Assembly: GCF_040548735.1 (NCBI RefSeq)
Contig: NZ_JBEPSD010000001.1
Coordinates: 930,001 to 994,000, forward strand
Direction of reading: 5' to 3'
Length of the DNA stretch: 64,000 nt
DNA from: Rhodanobacter soli
Lineage (GTDB): Bacteria; Pseudomonadota; Gammaproteobacteria; Xanthomonadales; Rhodanobacteraceae
The notes beneath the pieces are model-generated. The model made no database searches, was not told the origin of the DNA, and saw nothing but the letters and a program-made list of their open reading frames with translations. Within the stretch, counting starts at the first letter, position 1, and every line of letters starts with the position of its first letter. Shown in pieces: positions 34,395 to 43,458 of this stretch. The position numbers and the translations under genes were made by a program.

Positions 34395-35129
34395 ATGCGC
34401 ACGATCCGTATCCACGTCGACCAGCCGCTCGCCGTCTCCGGCGAACCGAACTTGCCGCCACAAGCCGCCGAACACGTGGCACGCGTGCTGCGCATGAATC
34501 CCGGCGACCCGCTCACCCTGTTCAACGGCGACGGCCACGACTACGCCGCGGTCATCGTCGCGATGGGCAAGCGTGAGGTGACCGTGCGGGTCGAGTCGAA
34601 GCAGGCTTTGCAGAACGAGTCGCCGCTGCCGCTGACCCTGGCCCAGGGCGTGGCGCGCGGCGAAAAGATGGACCTGATCGTGCAGAAGGCGACCGAGCTG
34701 GGCGTGGCGCGCATCGTGCCGCTGCTGACCGAACGCTCGGAGGTGAAACTGGACGCCGCCCGCGCGGAAAAGCGGCTGGCGCACTGGCGCGCAGTGGTGG
34801 CCAGCGCCTGCGAGCAGAGCGGTCGCGCGCGCCTGCCCGAGATCGTCCCGGCGCTGCCGCTGGCAGCGTGGCTGGACACGCTTGCCGGTGACGGTGCGCT
34901 GCGCCTGGCGCTGTTGCCGGCGGCCAGTCGCTCGTCCCGCGAGCTGCGATTCACCGCGGCCGGCGGGCTGCTGGTGGTGGGGCCGGAGGGCGGGCTGGGC
35001 GAACGCGATATCGGTGCGTTGACGGCGGCCGGTTTCGACGGCCTGCGGCTGGGGCCGCGCATCCTGCGCACGGAAACCGCCGGGCTGGCCGCGCTGGCGG
35101 CGCTGCAGGCCTTGCACGGCGACGGCTAG
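34395..35129 (+). CDS. rsmE: 16S rRNA (uracil-1498-N3)-methyltransferase RsmE
   Basis: The 244-residue SPOUT methyltransferase has a PUA-like N-terminal domain (HVARVLRMNPGDPLTLFNGDG) and a C-terminal knotted fold. That fold carries EKMDLIVQKATELGV, ERSEVK, SACEQSGR, VVGPEGGLGERD and LGPRILRTETAGLAAL. It methylates U1498 of 16S rRNA using SAM. It is a single gene, 21 bases from the convergent chpC. Confidence 0.96.
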   Translation: MRTIRIHVDQPLAVSGEPNLPPQAAEHVARVLRMNPGDPLTLFNGDGHDYAAVIVAMGKREVTVRVESKQALQNESPLPLTLAQGVARGEKMDLIVQKATELGVARIVPLLTERSEVKLDAARAEKRLAHWRAVVASACEQSGRARLPEIVPALPLAAWLDTLAGDGALRLALLPAASRSSRELRFTAAGGLLVVGPEGGLGERDIGALTAAGFDGLRLGPRILRTETAGLAALAALQALHGDG

Positions 35130-35150
35130 TCCGCCGTCTGCCGGCTGGCT

Positions 35151-35660
35151 TCAGTCGTCCGAGTCGGACGACTCCATGGACTCCGCCGGCTCGGCGGCGT
35201 CGAGCAGGTCCAGCAAGGTGGCCTCGATCCATTCCAGGTCGGGAATCATCGCCACGTCGTCGCGCACCAGCACGTGCGCACGCACGCCCGGCGGCAGCGG
35301 CTTGCCGTCGTGGGTAGGAATGATCAGCTCCGCGTTCAGCGTGGTCAGGCGCGGAAAACCCTGGGTCAGCACGGCGATGAACGGCAGTTTCGGATTGCCG
35401 CCGAGCGCCTTCAGCACGGCCACGCGCACGCTCAGCTCGGCATCGCCTTCCTCGGTACCGGCCAGTTCGGTGAACGACACCAGCGGCACGCGCCAGCCGC
35501 GCCAGGCGATCCGGCCAAGCAGCCAGGCGGGCGCGCCAGCCACCGGCTCGGGCGTGCTCTGGGTGATCACTTCGGCGATGGTGGCGTTGGGCAGCAACAG
35601 GCGCAGGTTGCCCACCGGCACCAGGACGCAGCGGATTTCACGCGGCAACGGATCACTCAT
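35151..35660 (-). CDS. chpC: CheW-like coupling protein of the Pil-Chp system (ChpC-like)
   Basis: The 169-residue protein has a CheW fold with LVPVGNLRLLLPNATIAEVI and WLLGRIAWRGWRVPLVSF, the usual beta-barrel coupling regions. It is the last gene of the pilG-pilH-pilI-pilJ-chpA-chpB-chpC operon and overlaps chpB by four bases (ATGA). In P. aeruginosa ChpC sits in the same position. It probably couples additional inputs to ChpA. The acidic tail (ESSDSDD) is unusual but short. Confidence 0.87.
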   Translation of the reverse strand: MSDPLPREIRCVLVPVGNLRLLLPNATIAEVITQSTPEPVAGAPAWLLGRIAWRGWRVPLVSFTELAGTEEGDAELSVRVAVLKALGGNPKLPFIAVLTQGFPRLTTLNAELIIPTHDGKPLPPGVRAHVLVRDDVAMIPDLEWIEATLLDLLDAAEPAESMESSDSDD

Positions 35661-37381
35661 GGAAACACCTCAAGCAAGTGCGCCGCCAGTTCGGACGGCG
35701 TACCGGAAAAACTGACCAGTCGTTCGGCGAAGATTCCACTGACCATGTCGGCAAAATGTTCCCCGGACGACGACTCTACCCAGACCTGGCCACCGCGATC
35801 ATGGATCGCCTGCGCACCGGCCACCGCATCGTTGCCGCGCCCGGCGAACACGATCGCCAGCGCGTCGCGGCCGAAGGCGTTCGCGGCCATGGTCAGGCTG
35901 GCGTCGATCGACGGCTCCGGCGCCGCCTCGGTGTCGTTCGCCTGCAGGTCGATGCTGCCGTCGCGGCGCAACCGCACCTGCTGCCCGGCCGGCACCAGCA
36001 GCACCTCGCCGGGCTTGGCCCGGCCACCCTTGGCCAGCCGCACCGGCAACGCGCAGTTCGCGGCAAACTCCGCTACCAGCGAGGCGTCCGACTGCCCGCC
36101 CAGATGCTGGGTGAGCAGGAAGGTCAACCGCGTCGATGCCGGCAGCGCCGCCAGGAACGTGCATACCGCGTCGATGCCGTCGATCGCCGCGCCCAGCAAT
36201 ATGACCCTGCTCAGCGCGCTGCCAAGTTCGTCGAGCACCATCGCGTGTTCGTGTTCGTGTTCGTGCACGTATGCCTGCGGCGCAATGGCCTCCTCCATCG
36301 ACACCAGCTCGAGACTCATCCTCGGTTCGAGATCGGCGGCGACTGCCTCGACGTCGGGCGCGAGGAAATCGGCAGCGCTCAGCTTCTCGACCCCGAACAC
36401 CGCGGCATCGAACCTTTCGGGAGCTTCCGGGGCGGCCTGCGCAGCATCGTCGTCCACCAGCGCCCAGCCTTCGGGCGCACGCACGTGCGGCGCGCTGTCG
36501 GCCACCGCCGGCTGCGCCGCCGAAGCCGGTATCGTGGCAACCGGGTCGTCCGTCAATGACGACAATTGCAGGTGATCCACCTGGAACGCCGGTGGCGTCA
36601 CGCCCGACGGTACCGCGGCCGCCGTAGCGGAGGCTGGCTCGACCGGCGCCGCTGCAGCCGGATCCAGCGCTGGCGCCCCGAAGTTTCCATCGTGCAGGGG
36701 CGGCAGTTCCTCGTCGTCGACAAAGCGCAGGCCCGGACCGGATTCCGCGTCGTCATCCGCCGGCATGTCGCCGGAAGCCAGCAAGGCTTCCAGTTCTGCC
36801 GCCAGGCTCTCCGATTCCGCCGCCGCAATCTGCCCGCGCTGACCATCGAGGTCGTCGTGCATCAGGAAATCGGGCTCCAGTTCGGAACCCGCGGCCGGAC
36901 CGACCGTCGTTTCGGCCAACGGCTCCACCGCTGCCTCGGCGATCATCGGCTGCGCGACCGCGGCAGCCTCGACCGCCGCCGCTTCCGCCGGTGCGACTGC
37001 TGGCGCTTCGACACCGGGAGCACCGCCCGGCCGCGGCGGATCGATATCACCCTCCGCCATCACCTTGACCGCCAGGTGGCGCGCCCAGCGGGCGCGATCC
37101 CAGCCGACCAGCGCGCGGCTGGCCTGCGCGTCGTTGAAGACCACGCGCGGGCGGTCGTCGTCGATCACCTCGTAGAGGCGGTCGAGCGCGTCGTCGGCGC
37201 TGTCGTCCAGGTTGACCACCAGTACGTCGGCGCCCACCCGCTGCAGCAATTCGCGGCTGAGGCTGGCTACCCCGCCTTCATGCACGATCCGCGCGCCGCG
37301 TTCGCACAGCGCCTCGCGCAGCTGGCCGCCCAGTTCGGTATCGTCAAACAGCAGGGCAACCGCAGGAACCGTGTCAATCAT
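35657..37381 (-). CDS. chpB: ChpB-like CheB methylesterase homologue with altered active site
   Basis: The 574-residue protein has a degenerate receiver-like N-terminal domain (1-115) without a clear phospho-Asp/Lys set. A long acidic Ala/Pro/Glu-rich linker (about 120-385) follows, then a CheB-type esterase domain (about 392-570). The CheB Ser of IGASxGG is replaced: here it reads LLGAAIDG with Ala at 399. The His (TQH426) and Asp (GND518) of the triad remain. Methylesterase activity is therefore doubtful; a binding or regulatory role is likelier. It overlaps chpA by eight bases and chpC by four. Confidence 0.9.
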   Translation of the reverse strand: MIDTVPAVALLFDDTELGGQLREALCERGARIVHEGGVASLSRELLQRVGADVLVVNLDDSADDALDRLYEVIDDDRPRVVFNDAQASRALVGWDRARWARHLAVKVMAEGDIDPPRPGGAPGVEAPAVAPAEAAAVEAAAVAQPMIAEAAVEPLAETTVGPAAGSELEPDFLMHDDLDGQRGQIAAAESESLAAELEALLASGDMPADDDAESGPGLRFVDDEELPPLHDGNFGAPALDPAAAAPVEPASATAAAVPSGVTPPAFQVDHLQLSSLTDDPVATIPASAAQPAVADSAPHVRAPEGWALVDDDAAQAAPEAPERFDAAVFGVEKLSAADFLAPDVEAVAADLEPRMSLELVSMEEAIAPQAYVHEHEHEHAMVLDELGSALSRVILLGAAIDGIDAVCTFLAALPASTRLTFLLTQHLGGQSDASLVAEFAANCALPVRLAKGGRAKPGEVLLVPAGQQVRLRRDGSIDLQANDTEAAPEPSIDASLTMAANAFGRDALAIVFAGRGNDAVAGAQAIHDRGGQVWVESSSGEHFADMVSGIFAERLVSFSGTPSELAAHLLEVFP

Positions 37382-40300
37382 GAACCGGCTCCACCGCACG
37401 CTGCTCCAGCACCTCCCCGATCTGCACCAGCAACTCGGCCTCCTGGTACGGCTTGCCGAGGTAGCGGTCCACTCCGATGTCGAACGCGCGCTGGCGGTGT
37501 TTGTCGCCGCTGCGCGAGGTGATCATGATGATCGGCACGTCGCGCAGTCGCGGGTCCGCCTTCATGTGGGTGGCCAGCTCGTAGCCGTCCATGCGCGGCA
37601 TCTCGATGTCCAGCAGCATCAGGTCGGGTACGCGCTCGTGCAGTTTCTCCAATGCATCGACGCCGTCCTTCGCCGTGCTGACTTCGTACTCGTGACGCTC
37701 CAGCACGCGGCTGGTGACCTTGCGCATGGTGATCGAATCGTCCACCACCATCACCAGCGGCCGCACCTGCACTTCCTCGACCACCGGCGCCTGGACCGCG
37801 CTGAGGCCTTCGGCCAGGCGCTGTTCGCGGCGGATGATACCGTGGCGCACCAGCGGCGCCAGATCGAGAATGATCAGCACCGAACCGTCGCCCATGATGG
37901 TCGCACCGAGCAGGCCCGGCACCGAGCTGATCTGCGGGCCGACCGACTTCACCACGATCTCGCGCGAGCCGAGCACCGCATCGATGCGGATCGCCGCGCG
38001 CAGGTCGCCGGCGCGGGTCAGCAGCAGTGGCTGCTGCTCTTCCTCGGTCGGCAGACCCGGCGGCAGACCCAGCAAGTCGGCCAGATCATGGATGCCGTAG
38101 GCCTCGTTGCCGTAACGGAACGACGGCTCGTCCTCGGCCATCAATTCGGCCAGGTCGTCCGGATTGACCCGTGCCACGCCCTGTACCGAGGTCATCGGGA
38201 TCGCGAACGTCGCCTCGCCGATACGCACCAGGATCGCCTGGGTCACCGCGAGGGTGAACGGCAGGCGCAGGATGAAGGTGCTGCCCTTGCCTTCCTCGGA
38301 CTCGATCGACAGCGAACCGCCGAGCTGCTTGATCTCGTTCGCCACCACGTCCATGCCGACGCCGCGACCGGCCAGCTGGGTGACCTGGCTGGCGGTGGAG
38401 AAGCCCGGCTGGGTGATCAGCGAGAGCAGCTGGTTGTCGGTGGGCCGGGTCTCGGCACGCAGCAGCCCGCGTTCGATGCCGCGCTTGCGGATCGCCTCGC
38501 GATTCAGGCCGCGGCCGTCGTCGCTGACCCGGATCACGACTTCGGTGGCCTCGCGCGCGACCGTGATGTGCACCGCGCCCTCGGCCGGCTTGCCGAGCTT
38601 GCGGCGTTCGGCGGGGGTTTCGATACCGTGCGCGATCGCGTTGCGCAGCATGTGTTCGAACGGCGCCTTGATGCGATCGAGCAGGTTGCGATCCATTTCG
38701 CCATGGGCGCCGTCCACATGGAGCTGGGCGTTCTTGCCCTCCTCCTGGGCGGCCTGGCGCAACGTGCGGCGCAGGTTCGGCACCATCGTGTCGAACGGCA
38801 GCATGCGCGTGCGCAGCAGACCGTCCTGCAGTTCGGTACTGACCCGCGACTGCTGGATCAGCAGGGTCTCGGCCTGGCGGGTCAGCTCGTCCAGCATGTT
38901 CTGGATCGACACAAGGTCGGATACCGACTCGGCCAGCGCACGCGAGTACTGCTGCAGCTGCGAGTAGCGATCGAGCTCGAGCGGATCGAACGCGGTCAGG
39001 CCCGCTTCGCGATGTTCGCGCTGGAAGCGCGCGATGATCTGCGCCTCGGTCTCGATCTCCAGCATGCGCAGCTGGCTGCGCAGGCGCGCGACGGTCTGTT
39101 CCAGCTCGACCAGGTTGAAGCGGTAACCGGCGACCTGCTGCTCCAGTCGCGACCGGTAGATCGCCACTTCGCCGGCATGGTTGACCAGGCTGTCGAGCAG
39201 GTCGGCGCGGACGCGGATCTGTTCCTGCGAGGAGCGGATTTCCTCCTCTGCCTCCGGCATCAGCTCGGGCAGATCGAGATCGCCCGCGACGGGAACCGCC
39301 GGCAATGGCGCCGCTGGAACCGGCATGGGCACCGGCGCCACGTCGTCGGCCAGCGCCGTTTCGCCGGCCAGCGCGAGCAGATGGTCGATCATGGCCTGCG
39401 GATAATCGGTGGCCTGGCCTTGCGCCACCTGCTGCACCAAGGCGTGCAACTGGTCGAAGCTCGCCTCCATGGCGGCGATCAGTGGCCCGGTCTTCGAGGT
39501 GTCGCGGATCGGCTTCTCGAGCAGCGTCTCGATCGCGTGGCTGAGATCGCCCACCGGCACCAGGCCAGCGATACGCGCACCGCCCTTGAGCGTGTGCAGG
39601 TCGCGCTGCAGTTCCGGCACATGCACCAGTTCGGCCGGTTCGGCGTGCCACTGCGCCAGCACGCCATCGGCGTGGTCGAGAATCTCGCGCGCCTCGTCGA
39701 TGAAGACTTCCAGCAGATCGGCATCGATCTGGCCAGACCCGGCCAGGGCGTAGGCCGGCTCCTGCGCCGCCGCACCGGTCACTTCTTCCGCGGCACGGTT
39801 GGCGGCTGCCTGTTCGGCGGCAGCCCGTTCCTCGGCCAGCTTTTCGGCGGCAGCCTGTTCGGCAGCCAGCTTCTCCGCCGTGGCTCGCTCAGCCGCTGCT
39901 CGCTCGGCTGCCAGCTTTTCGGCGGCGGCCTGTTCGGCTGCAGCCTGTTCTGCTGCCTGCTCCGCCGCCAACTTCTCTGCCGCGGCCTGTTCGGCTGCCA
40001 GCTTCTCCGCCGCGGCTTGCTCTGCTGCGGCCTGCTCGGCCGCCAGCTTTTCGGCAGCTGCCAGCTTGGCAGCCGCCTGCTCGGGTTCGAAGGCATCCAG
40101 TGCCGCCACCAATTCGGCAGTCAGCTCGGCATGGTGTGCTTCGTCGGGATGGATTTCCTGCGCTTCGCCGGCATCGGCCGAAGCCCCGCCGGTTGCCTCA
40201 GCCTGCGCCGCCATGGCCTCGGACATGCCGGCCTCCAGCGAGGCGGCCATGATCGCCTGGTCGACCCCGGCATGATCTGCCGGGGTAACGGCCTCCGCCG

Positions 40301-43300
40301 GCTCGACTTCGTCGGCCTGCGGCTCGAACACGACGTGCGCCACCTTCGATTCGGGGTAGTAATCGCGCATGCTGGTGATCTGCGCGGTGAGCGCGTCGGC
40401 GTTCGGCAACTGCGGCTCGGCCACGTCGAACTGGCCCATCACGTGGTCGACCACGTCGACCGACTGGCTCAGCAGACGCACGCCATCGGACGACAGCGGC
40501 AGGTTGGCGGCGCGCAGGCGCTTGAACAGGCCTTCCAGCGGCGACAGCAGCTGCGTCAGCAGCGGGATGTCGACCATCGCGATCGCACCATGCAGCGTAT
40601 GCACCGCCCGCAGCAGTTCTTCGCCGATCGGCAGTTCGTCGTCGCAACGCTGGACCGCGGCGCGGATGGTCTGCAGGTACTGCGCCACTTCGCTGCGCAG
40701 GATCTCCAGCAGCACCGGATCCACCGGCGGCATCACCGGCATCGCCATGGCCGGCGCGGGTTCAGCCGGCTCCGGCGTGGCGGATACGGCACCCGCATCC
40801 GTCAGGCTCGCGGTGGGTACGGCGGCCTCGGCCGCTTCTGCCGCCATGTCGGCACGCGGCACGCGCCGGCGCACGATGCGGCGCACGGTTTCCATGGCCT
40901 GCGGCGCATGGTCTTCCAGACGCGCCTGGTTGCCGGCGGCGAGCTGCTCGGCGGTGTGCATGATCGCGCCGAGCGGCACGTTCGGCGCGCCTTCGCCCTT
41001 GAGTGCGGCCAGCAGCGGCGGCAACGCATCGATCGCGTGCCGCACCAGCGCCTGCACATTGGCGCCCGGCTCGATGGTGCTGTCCAGCACGCGGTTGAGC
41101 ATGTCCTCCACTTTCCACGCGAACTCGCCGAGTACACCAGCGCCGACCAGCCGGCCCGAACCCTTCAGCGTGTGGAACGAGCGACGAATGCCGACCAGCG
41201 ACGAAGTCTGCGCGGGATCGGCCAGCCAGACCTTCTCGGCGCTGCGCAGGTTGTCGATCTCCTCCTGCATCTCCTCCAGGAAGATCTCGCGGATATCGTC
41301 GTCGATGCCCTCGGCGTTGATGTTGAAACTGGTGTTCGCCGCCAGCGCGTCGCGCACCGGCACCTGCTCGACCACTTCTTCCTCGACTTCGATCCAGTCG
41401 TCGCCCAGCTCGTCGGACCCGTCGTGATCCGGTGCGGTCGCTTCGGTCTGCGCCAGGCGCAGCCCGTCCAGGTCGTGCATGGGCGCTGCAGGCGTCTGGC
41501 TGTCGCCGACGAAGAGGTGGCCCAGGTCGTCGCCCGACAACAGGCTGACGGACTCGGACAGCTCCGGATGCTGCTCGCCCTCGCTCGCGTACCCGACGGG
41601 CGCCGCCGCTTCCGGCGCGAAAGCCGCCGTGGACGCCGCGCGCGCCGATGGCACGGGCCAGTAGCCGAGCAGTCCGAGGCTGTGTTCGGCCACGTCGAGA
41701 ATGTGTTCCAGGCCACCGCGGTGCTCGCGCGCGGCCTCCAGGTAATACTCCAGCGCCGCCAGCGCATCGGCCAGCTGGTCCATCTGCGCACCGCTCGGCA
41801 CGCGCCGGTCTTCCAGCAGTTCATTGCCGATGAAGCGGCCCACGCCCTGGGCCAGCTCGGCCGGACGCGGCGACGACAGCATGCGCATCGCGCCGGCGAC
41901 CTCGTCCATCAGGACCGGCGCACCGGCCAGTCGGTCGTGCTCCCAGCCGGATTCGACGAACGCAACGATCGCGTCCTTGACCTTGCCGGTATTGGCAATC
42001 GCCTCCTGCATCAGCGTGGTGACGACACCCAGCGCCTCGCTGCGCGGAAGGGCGTGCATCGTTTCGCCGGTACCCGCCTCGTCCTCGGAACCCAGGCTCT
42101 CGATGTGGTCGTCCAGCGATGCCTCGACGTACAGCAGGGCGCCAGCCACGTCGAGCAGGGTCTCCTCGTCGGCTGCGCGCATGCGGTTGGCGATCTCGTC
42201 GAGCACGCGTCGCTGCTCGGTCACCACCCGGCGCGGCACCGCCAGCGCCAGCATGCCCAGCGTGTCGCCGACGCGCTCGAGCACTTCGCCCTGCGCGGCC
42301 AGCTGTGCCGGATCGCCGTTCTGCTGACGCAGGAACAGGTCCAGCGCCTCCTTGACGCGCAGCAGGTCGTCCTTCAGCGCACGCGACACCGAATCGAGCA
42401 GCGCGCGGTTGTGTCCGGCCATCGAGCCGCGGGCGTGTTCCAGTTCGCCGGCATCCGGCAGCAGGCCGTCCAGCGCGTAGGTACTGCGCAGCAGTTCCAT
42501 CTGCGGGCTGCGCTGCTTGGCCTGGGCCACGATGTAGAGCAGCTTGCAGGCCACGTCGTCCGCATCGCCACCGCGCAGGCTGTCTTCGCCCTGCTCGATC
42601 AGCAGGCGGATGTTGCGATCGACCCTGCCGATCAGCTGGCGCACTTCGCCGGCCTGACCCTTGAGGGAGCCTTGTTCCAGGCCTTCCAGCACGCCGGCGG
42701 CGATCCACCACAGGCGCCGGCCATGCACGTGATGGCAGCGCGCGGTGATCGCCAGCAGGGTCTTGCGCATGTTGACCAGCTGCTGCGCGGCATTCTGGCC
42801 GCGGAACCAGCCGAGCAGCTGCTGCTGGAAGCGCAGGCGCAGGTCCACCAGCTCGCCGCGGTGCGCTTCGGCATACGCTTCGCTCATCGCCGCGGGGGCC
42901 TGCTCCGGCAGGAACGCATCGAGATTCGGGTGGAACATCGCCGATTCGGGCAGCGGCTCCTGCTCGCGGCTTGCACGCAGATCGTTCAGCAGCGGCAGCA
43001 GCACCACCGGCACGTCGCGGTGGCCGCTGGACAGCCGTTCCAGGTAGTCGGGTAGCTGCATCAGGCCGCGCATCAGTGCGGCGTAGGCTTCCTCGCGATA
43101 GGCGACGTGATCCTCGAGCAGGGCGATGGCGAGCGTCTCCATCTCCGTCGTCACCATCGCCGCACCGTACAGCTCGACCATCTGCAGGGTGCCTTGCACC
43201 TGATGCAGGTGATCCGCGCAGGTGCGCATGTAGTCGCGCTTGCCCGGATTGTCGACGTACGACTCCAGTGCCTCGCGGGCGATCGACAAGGTGTCGTCGA

Positions 43301-43355
43301 GCTCCGGTTTGACCCACTGCAGCGTGGTGAAATCGATGTGGTCTTGAAGTCTCAT
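37374..43355 (-). CDS. chpA: Pil-Chp hybrid histidine kinase ChpA/PilL
   Basis: The 1993-residue CheA-type kinase has several Hpt domains; His51, His728, His919 and His1254 are in recognisable contexts (HQVQGT, FHTLKGS, VHTLHGA, LHTLKGG). An Ala/Glu-rich repeat linker spans about 1090-1187. Then come a dimerisation and HATPase core (NAIAHGIE, DDGRGLN, GRGVGMDVV, GSTFILRLPFTLA), a CheW domain and a C-terminal receiver (Asp1916 in LLDIEMPRMDG). It passes signals from PilJ to PilG and PilH to control pilus extension and retraction. Size and order match ChpA of pseudomonads and PilL of Xylella. Confidence 0.95.
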   Translation of the reverse strand: MRLQDHIDFTTLQWVKPELDDTLSIAREALESYVDNPGKRDYMRTCADHLHQVQGTLQMVELYGAAMVTTEMETLAIALLEDHVAYREEAYAALMRGLMQLPDYLERLSSGHRDVPVVLLPLLNDLRASREQEPLPESAMFHPNLDAFLPEQAPAAMSEAYAEAHRGELVDLRLRFQQQLLGWFRGQNAAQQLVNMRKTLLAITARCHHVHGRRLWWIAAGVLEGLEQGSLKGQAGEVRQLIGRVDRNIRLLIEQGEDSLRGGDADDVACKLLYIVAQAKQRSPQMELLRSTYALDGLLPDAGELEHARGSMAGHNRALLDSVSRALKDDLLRVKEALDLFLRQQNGDPAQLAAQGEVLERVGDTLGMLALAVPRRVVTEQRRVLDEIANRMRAADEETLLDVAGALLYVEASLDDHIESLGSEDEAGTGETMHALPRSEALGVVTTLMQEAIANTGKVKDAIVAFVESGWEHDRLAGAPVLMDEVAGAMRMLSSPRPAELAQGVGRFIGNELLEDRRVPSGAQMDQLADALAALEYYLEAAREHRGGLEHILDVAEHSLGLLGYWPVPSARAASTAAFAPEAAAPVGYASEGEQHPELSESVSLLSGDDLGHLFVGDSQTPAAPMHDLDGLRLAQTEATAPDHDGSDELGDDWIEVEEEVVEQVPVRDALAANTSFNINAEGIDDDIREIFLEEMQEEIDNLRSAEKVWLADPAQTSSLVGIRRSFHTLKGSGRLVGAGVLGEFAWKVEDMLNRVLDSTIEPGANVQALVRHAIDALPPLLAALKGEGAPNVPLGAIMHTAEQLAAGNQARLEDHAPQAMETVRRIVRRRVPRADMAAEAAEAAVPTASLTDAGAVSATPEPAEPAPAMAMPVMPPVDPVLLEILRSEVAQYLQTIRAAVQRCDDELPIGEELLRAVHTLHGAIAMVDIPLLTQLLSPLEGLFKRLRAANLPLSSDGVRLLSQSVDVVDHVMGQFDVAEPQLPNADALTAQITSMRDYYPESKVAHVVFEPQADEVEPAEAVTPADHAGVDQAIMAASLEAGMSEAMAAQAEATGGASADAGEAQEIHPDEAHHAELTAELVAALDAFEPEQAAAKLAAAEKLAAEQAAAEQAAAEKLAAEQAAAEKLAAEQAAEQAAAEQAAAEKLAAERAAAERATAEKLAAEQAAAEKLAEERAAAEQAAANRAAEEVTGAAAQEPAYALAGSGQIDADLLEVFIDEAREILDHADGVLAQWHAEPAELVHVPELQRDLHTLKGGARIAGLVPVGDLSHAIETLLEKPIRDTSKTGPLIAAMEASFDQLHALVQQVAQGQATDYPQAMIDHLLALAGETALADDVAPVPMPVPAAPLPAVPVAGDLDLPELMPEAEEEIRSSQEQIRVRADLLDSLVNHAGEVAIYRSRLEQQVAGYRFNLVELEQTVARLRSQLRMLEIETEAQIIARFQREHREAGLTAFDPLELDRYSQLQQYSRALAESVSDLVSIQNMLDELTRQAETLLIQQSRVSTELQDGLLRTRMLPFDTMVPNLRRTLRQAAQEEGKNAQLHVDGAHGEMDRNLLDRIKAPFEHMLRNAIAHGIETPAERRKLGKPAEGAVHITVAREATEVVIRVSDDGRGLNREAIRKRGIERGLLRAETRPTDNQLLSLITQPGFSTASQVTQLAGRGVGMDVVANEIKQLGGSLSIESEEGKGSTFILRLPFTLAVTQAILVRIGEATFAIPMTSVQGVARVNPDDLAELMAEDEPSFRYGNEAYGIHDLADLLGLPPGLPTEEEQQPLLLTRAGDLRAAIRIDAVLGSREIVVKSVGPQISSVPGLLGATIMGDGSVLIILDLAPLVRHGIIRREQRLAEGLSAVQAPVVEEVQVRPLVMVVDDSITMRKVTSRVLERHEYEVSTAKDGVDALEKLHERVPDLMLLDIEMPRMDGYELATHMKADPRLRDVPIIMITSRSGDKHRQRAFDIGVDRYLGKPYQEAELLVQIGEVLEQRAVEPVHD
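39796..40080 (-). repeat. In-frame Ala/Glu/Lys repeat tract inside chpA
   Basis: About 95 codons encode tandem variants of a 9-10 residue unit such as AAEKLAAEQ, predicted to form a long charged helix between the last Hpt domain and the preceding one. The DNA repeats are near-identical, so copy number should vary between strains and assemblies may collapse it. Confidence 0.85.
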
Positions 43356-43458
43356 GCGCCTCTCTCAACGGTTGCACAACGCAAGCATCCTGCAACCAGC
43401 GAGACTGCCCCCTGTCTTGTGCTTTTCTCAATCGAACCGAAAACTGGCACGGCCGATG

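Noticed and set aside
37212-43055. A 1947-codon open frame on the plus strand opposite chpA
   Set aside because: It is a GC-bias shadow of the chpA reading frame; the translation is His/Arg/Gln-rich with no domains, while the minus strand has full CheA architecture.
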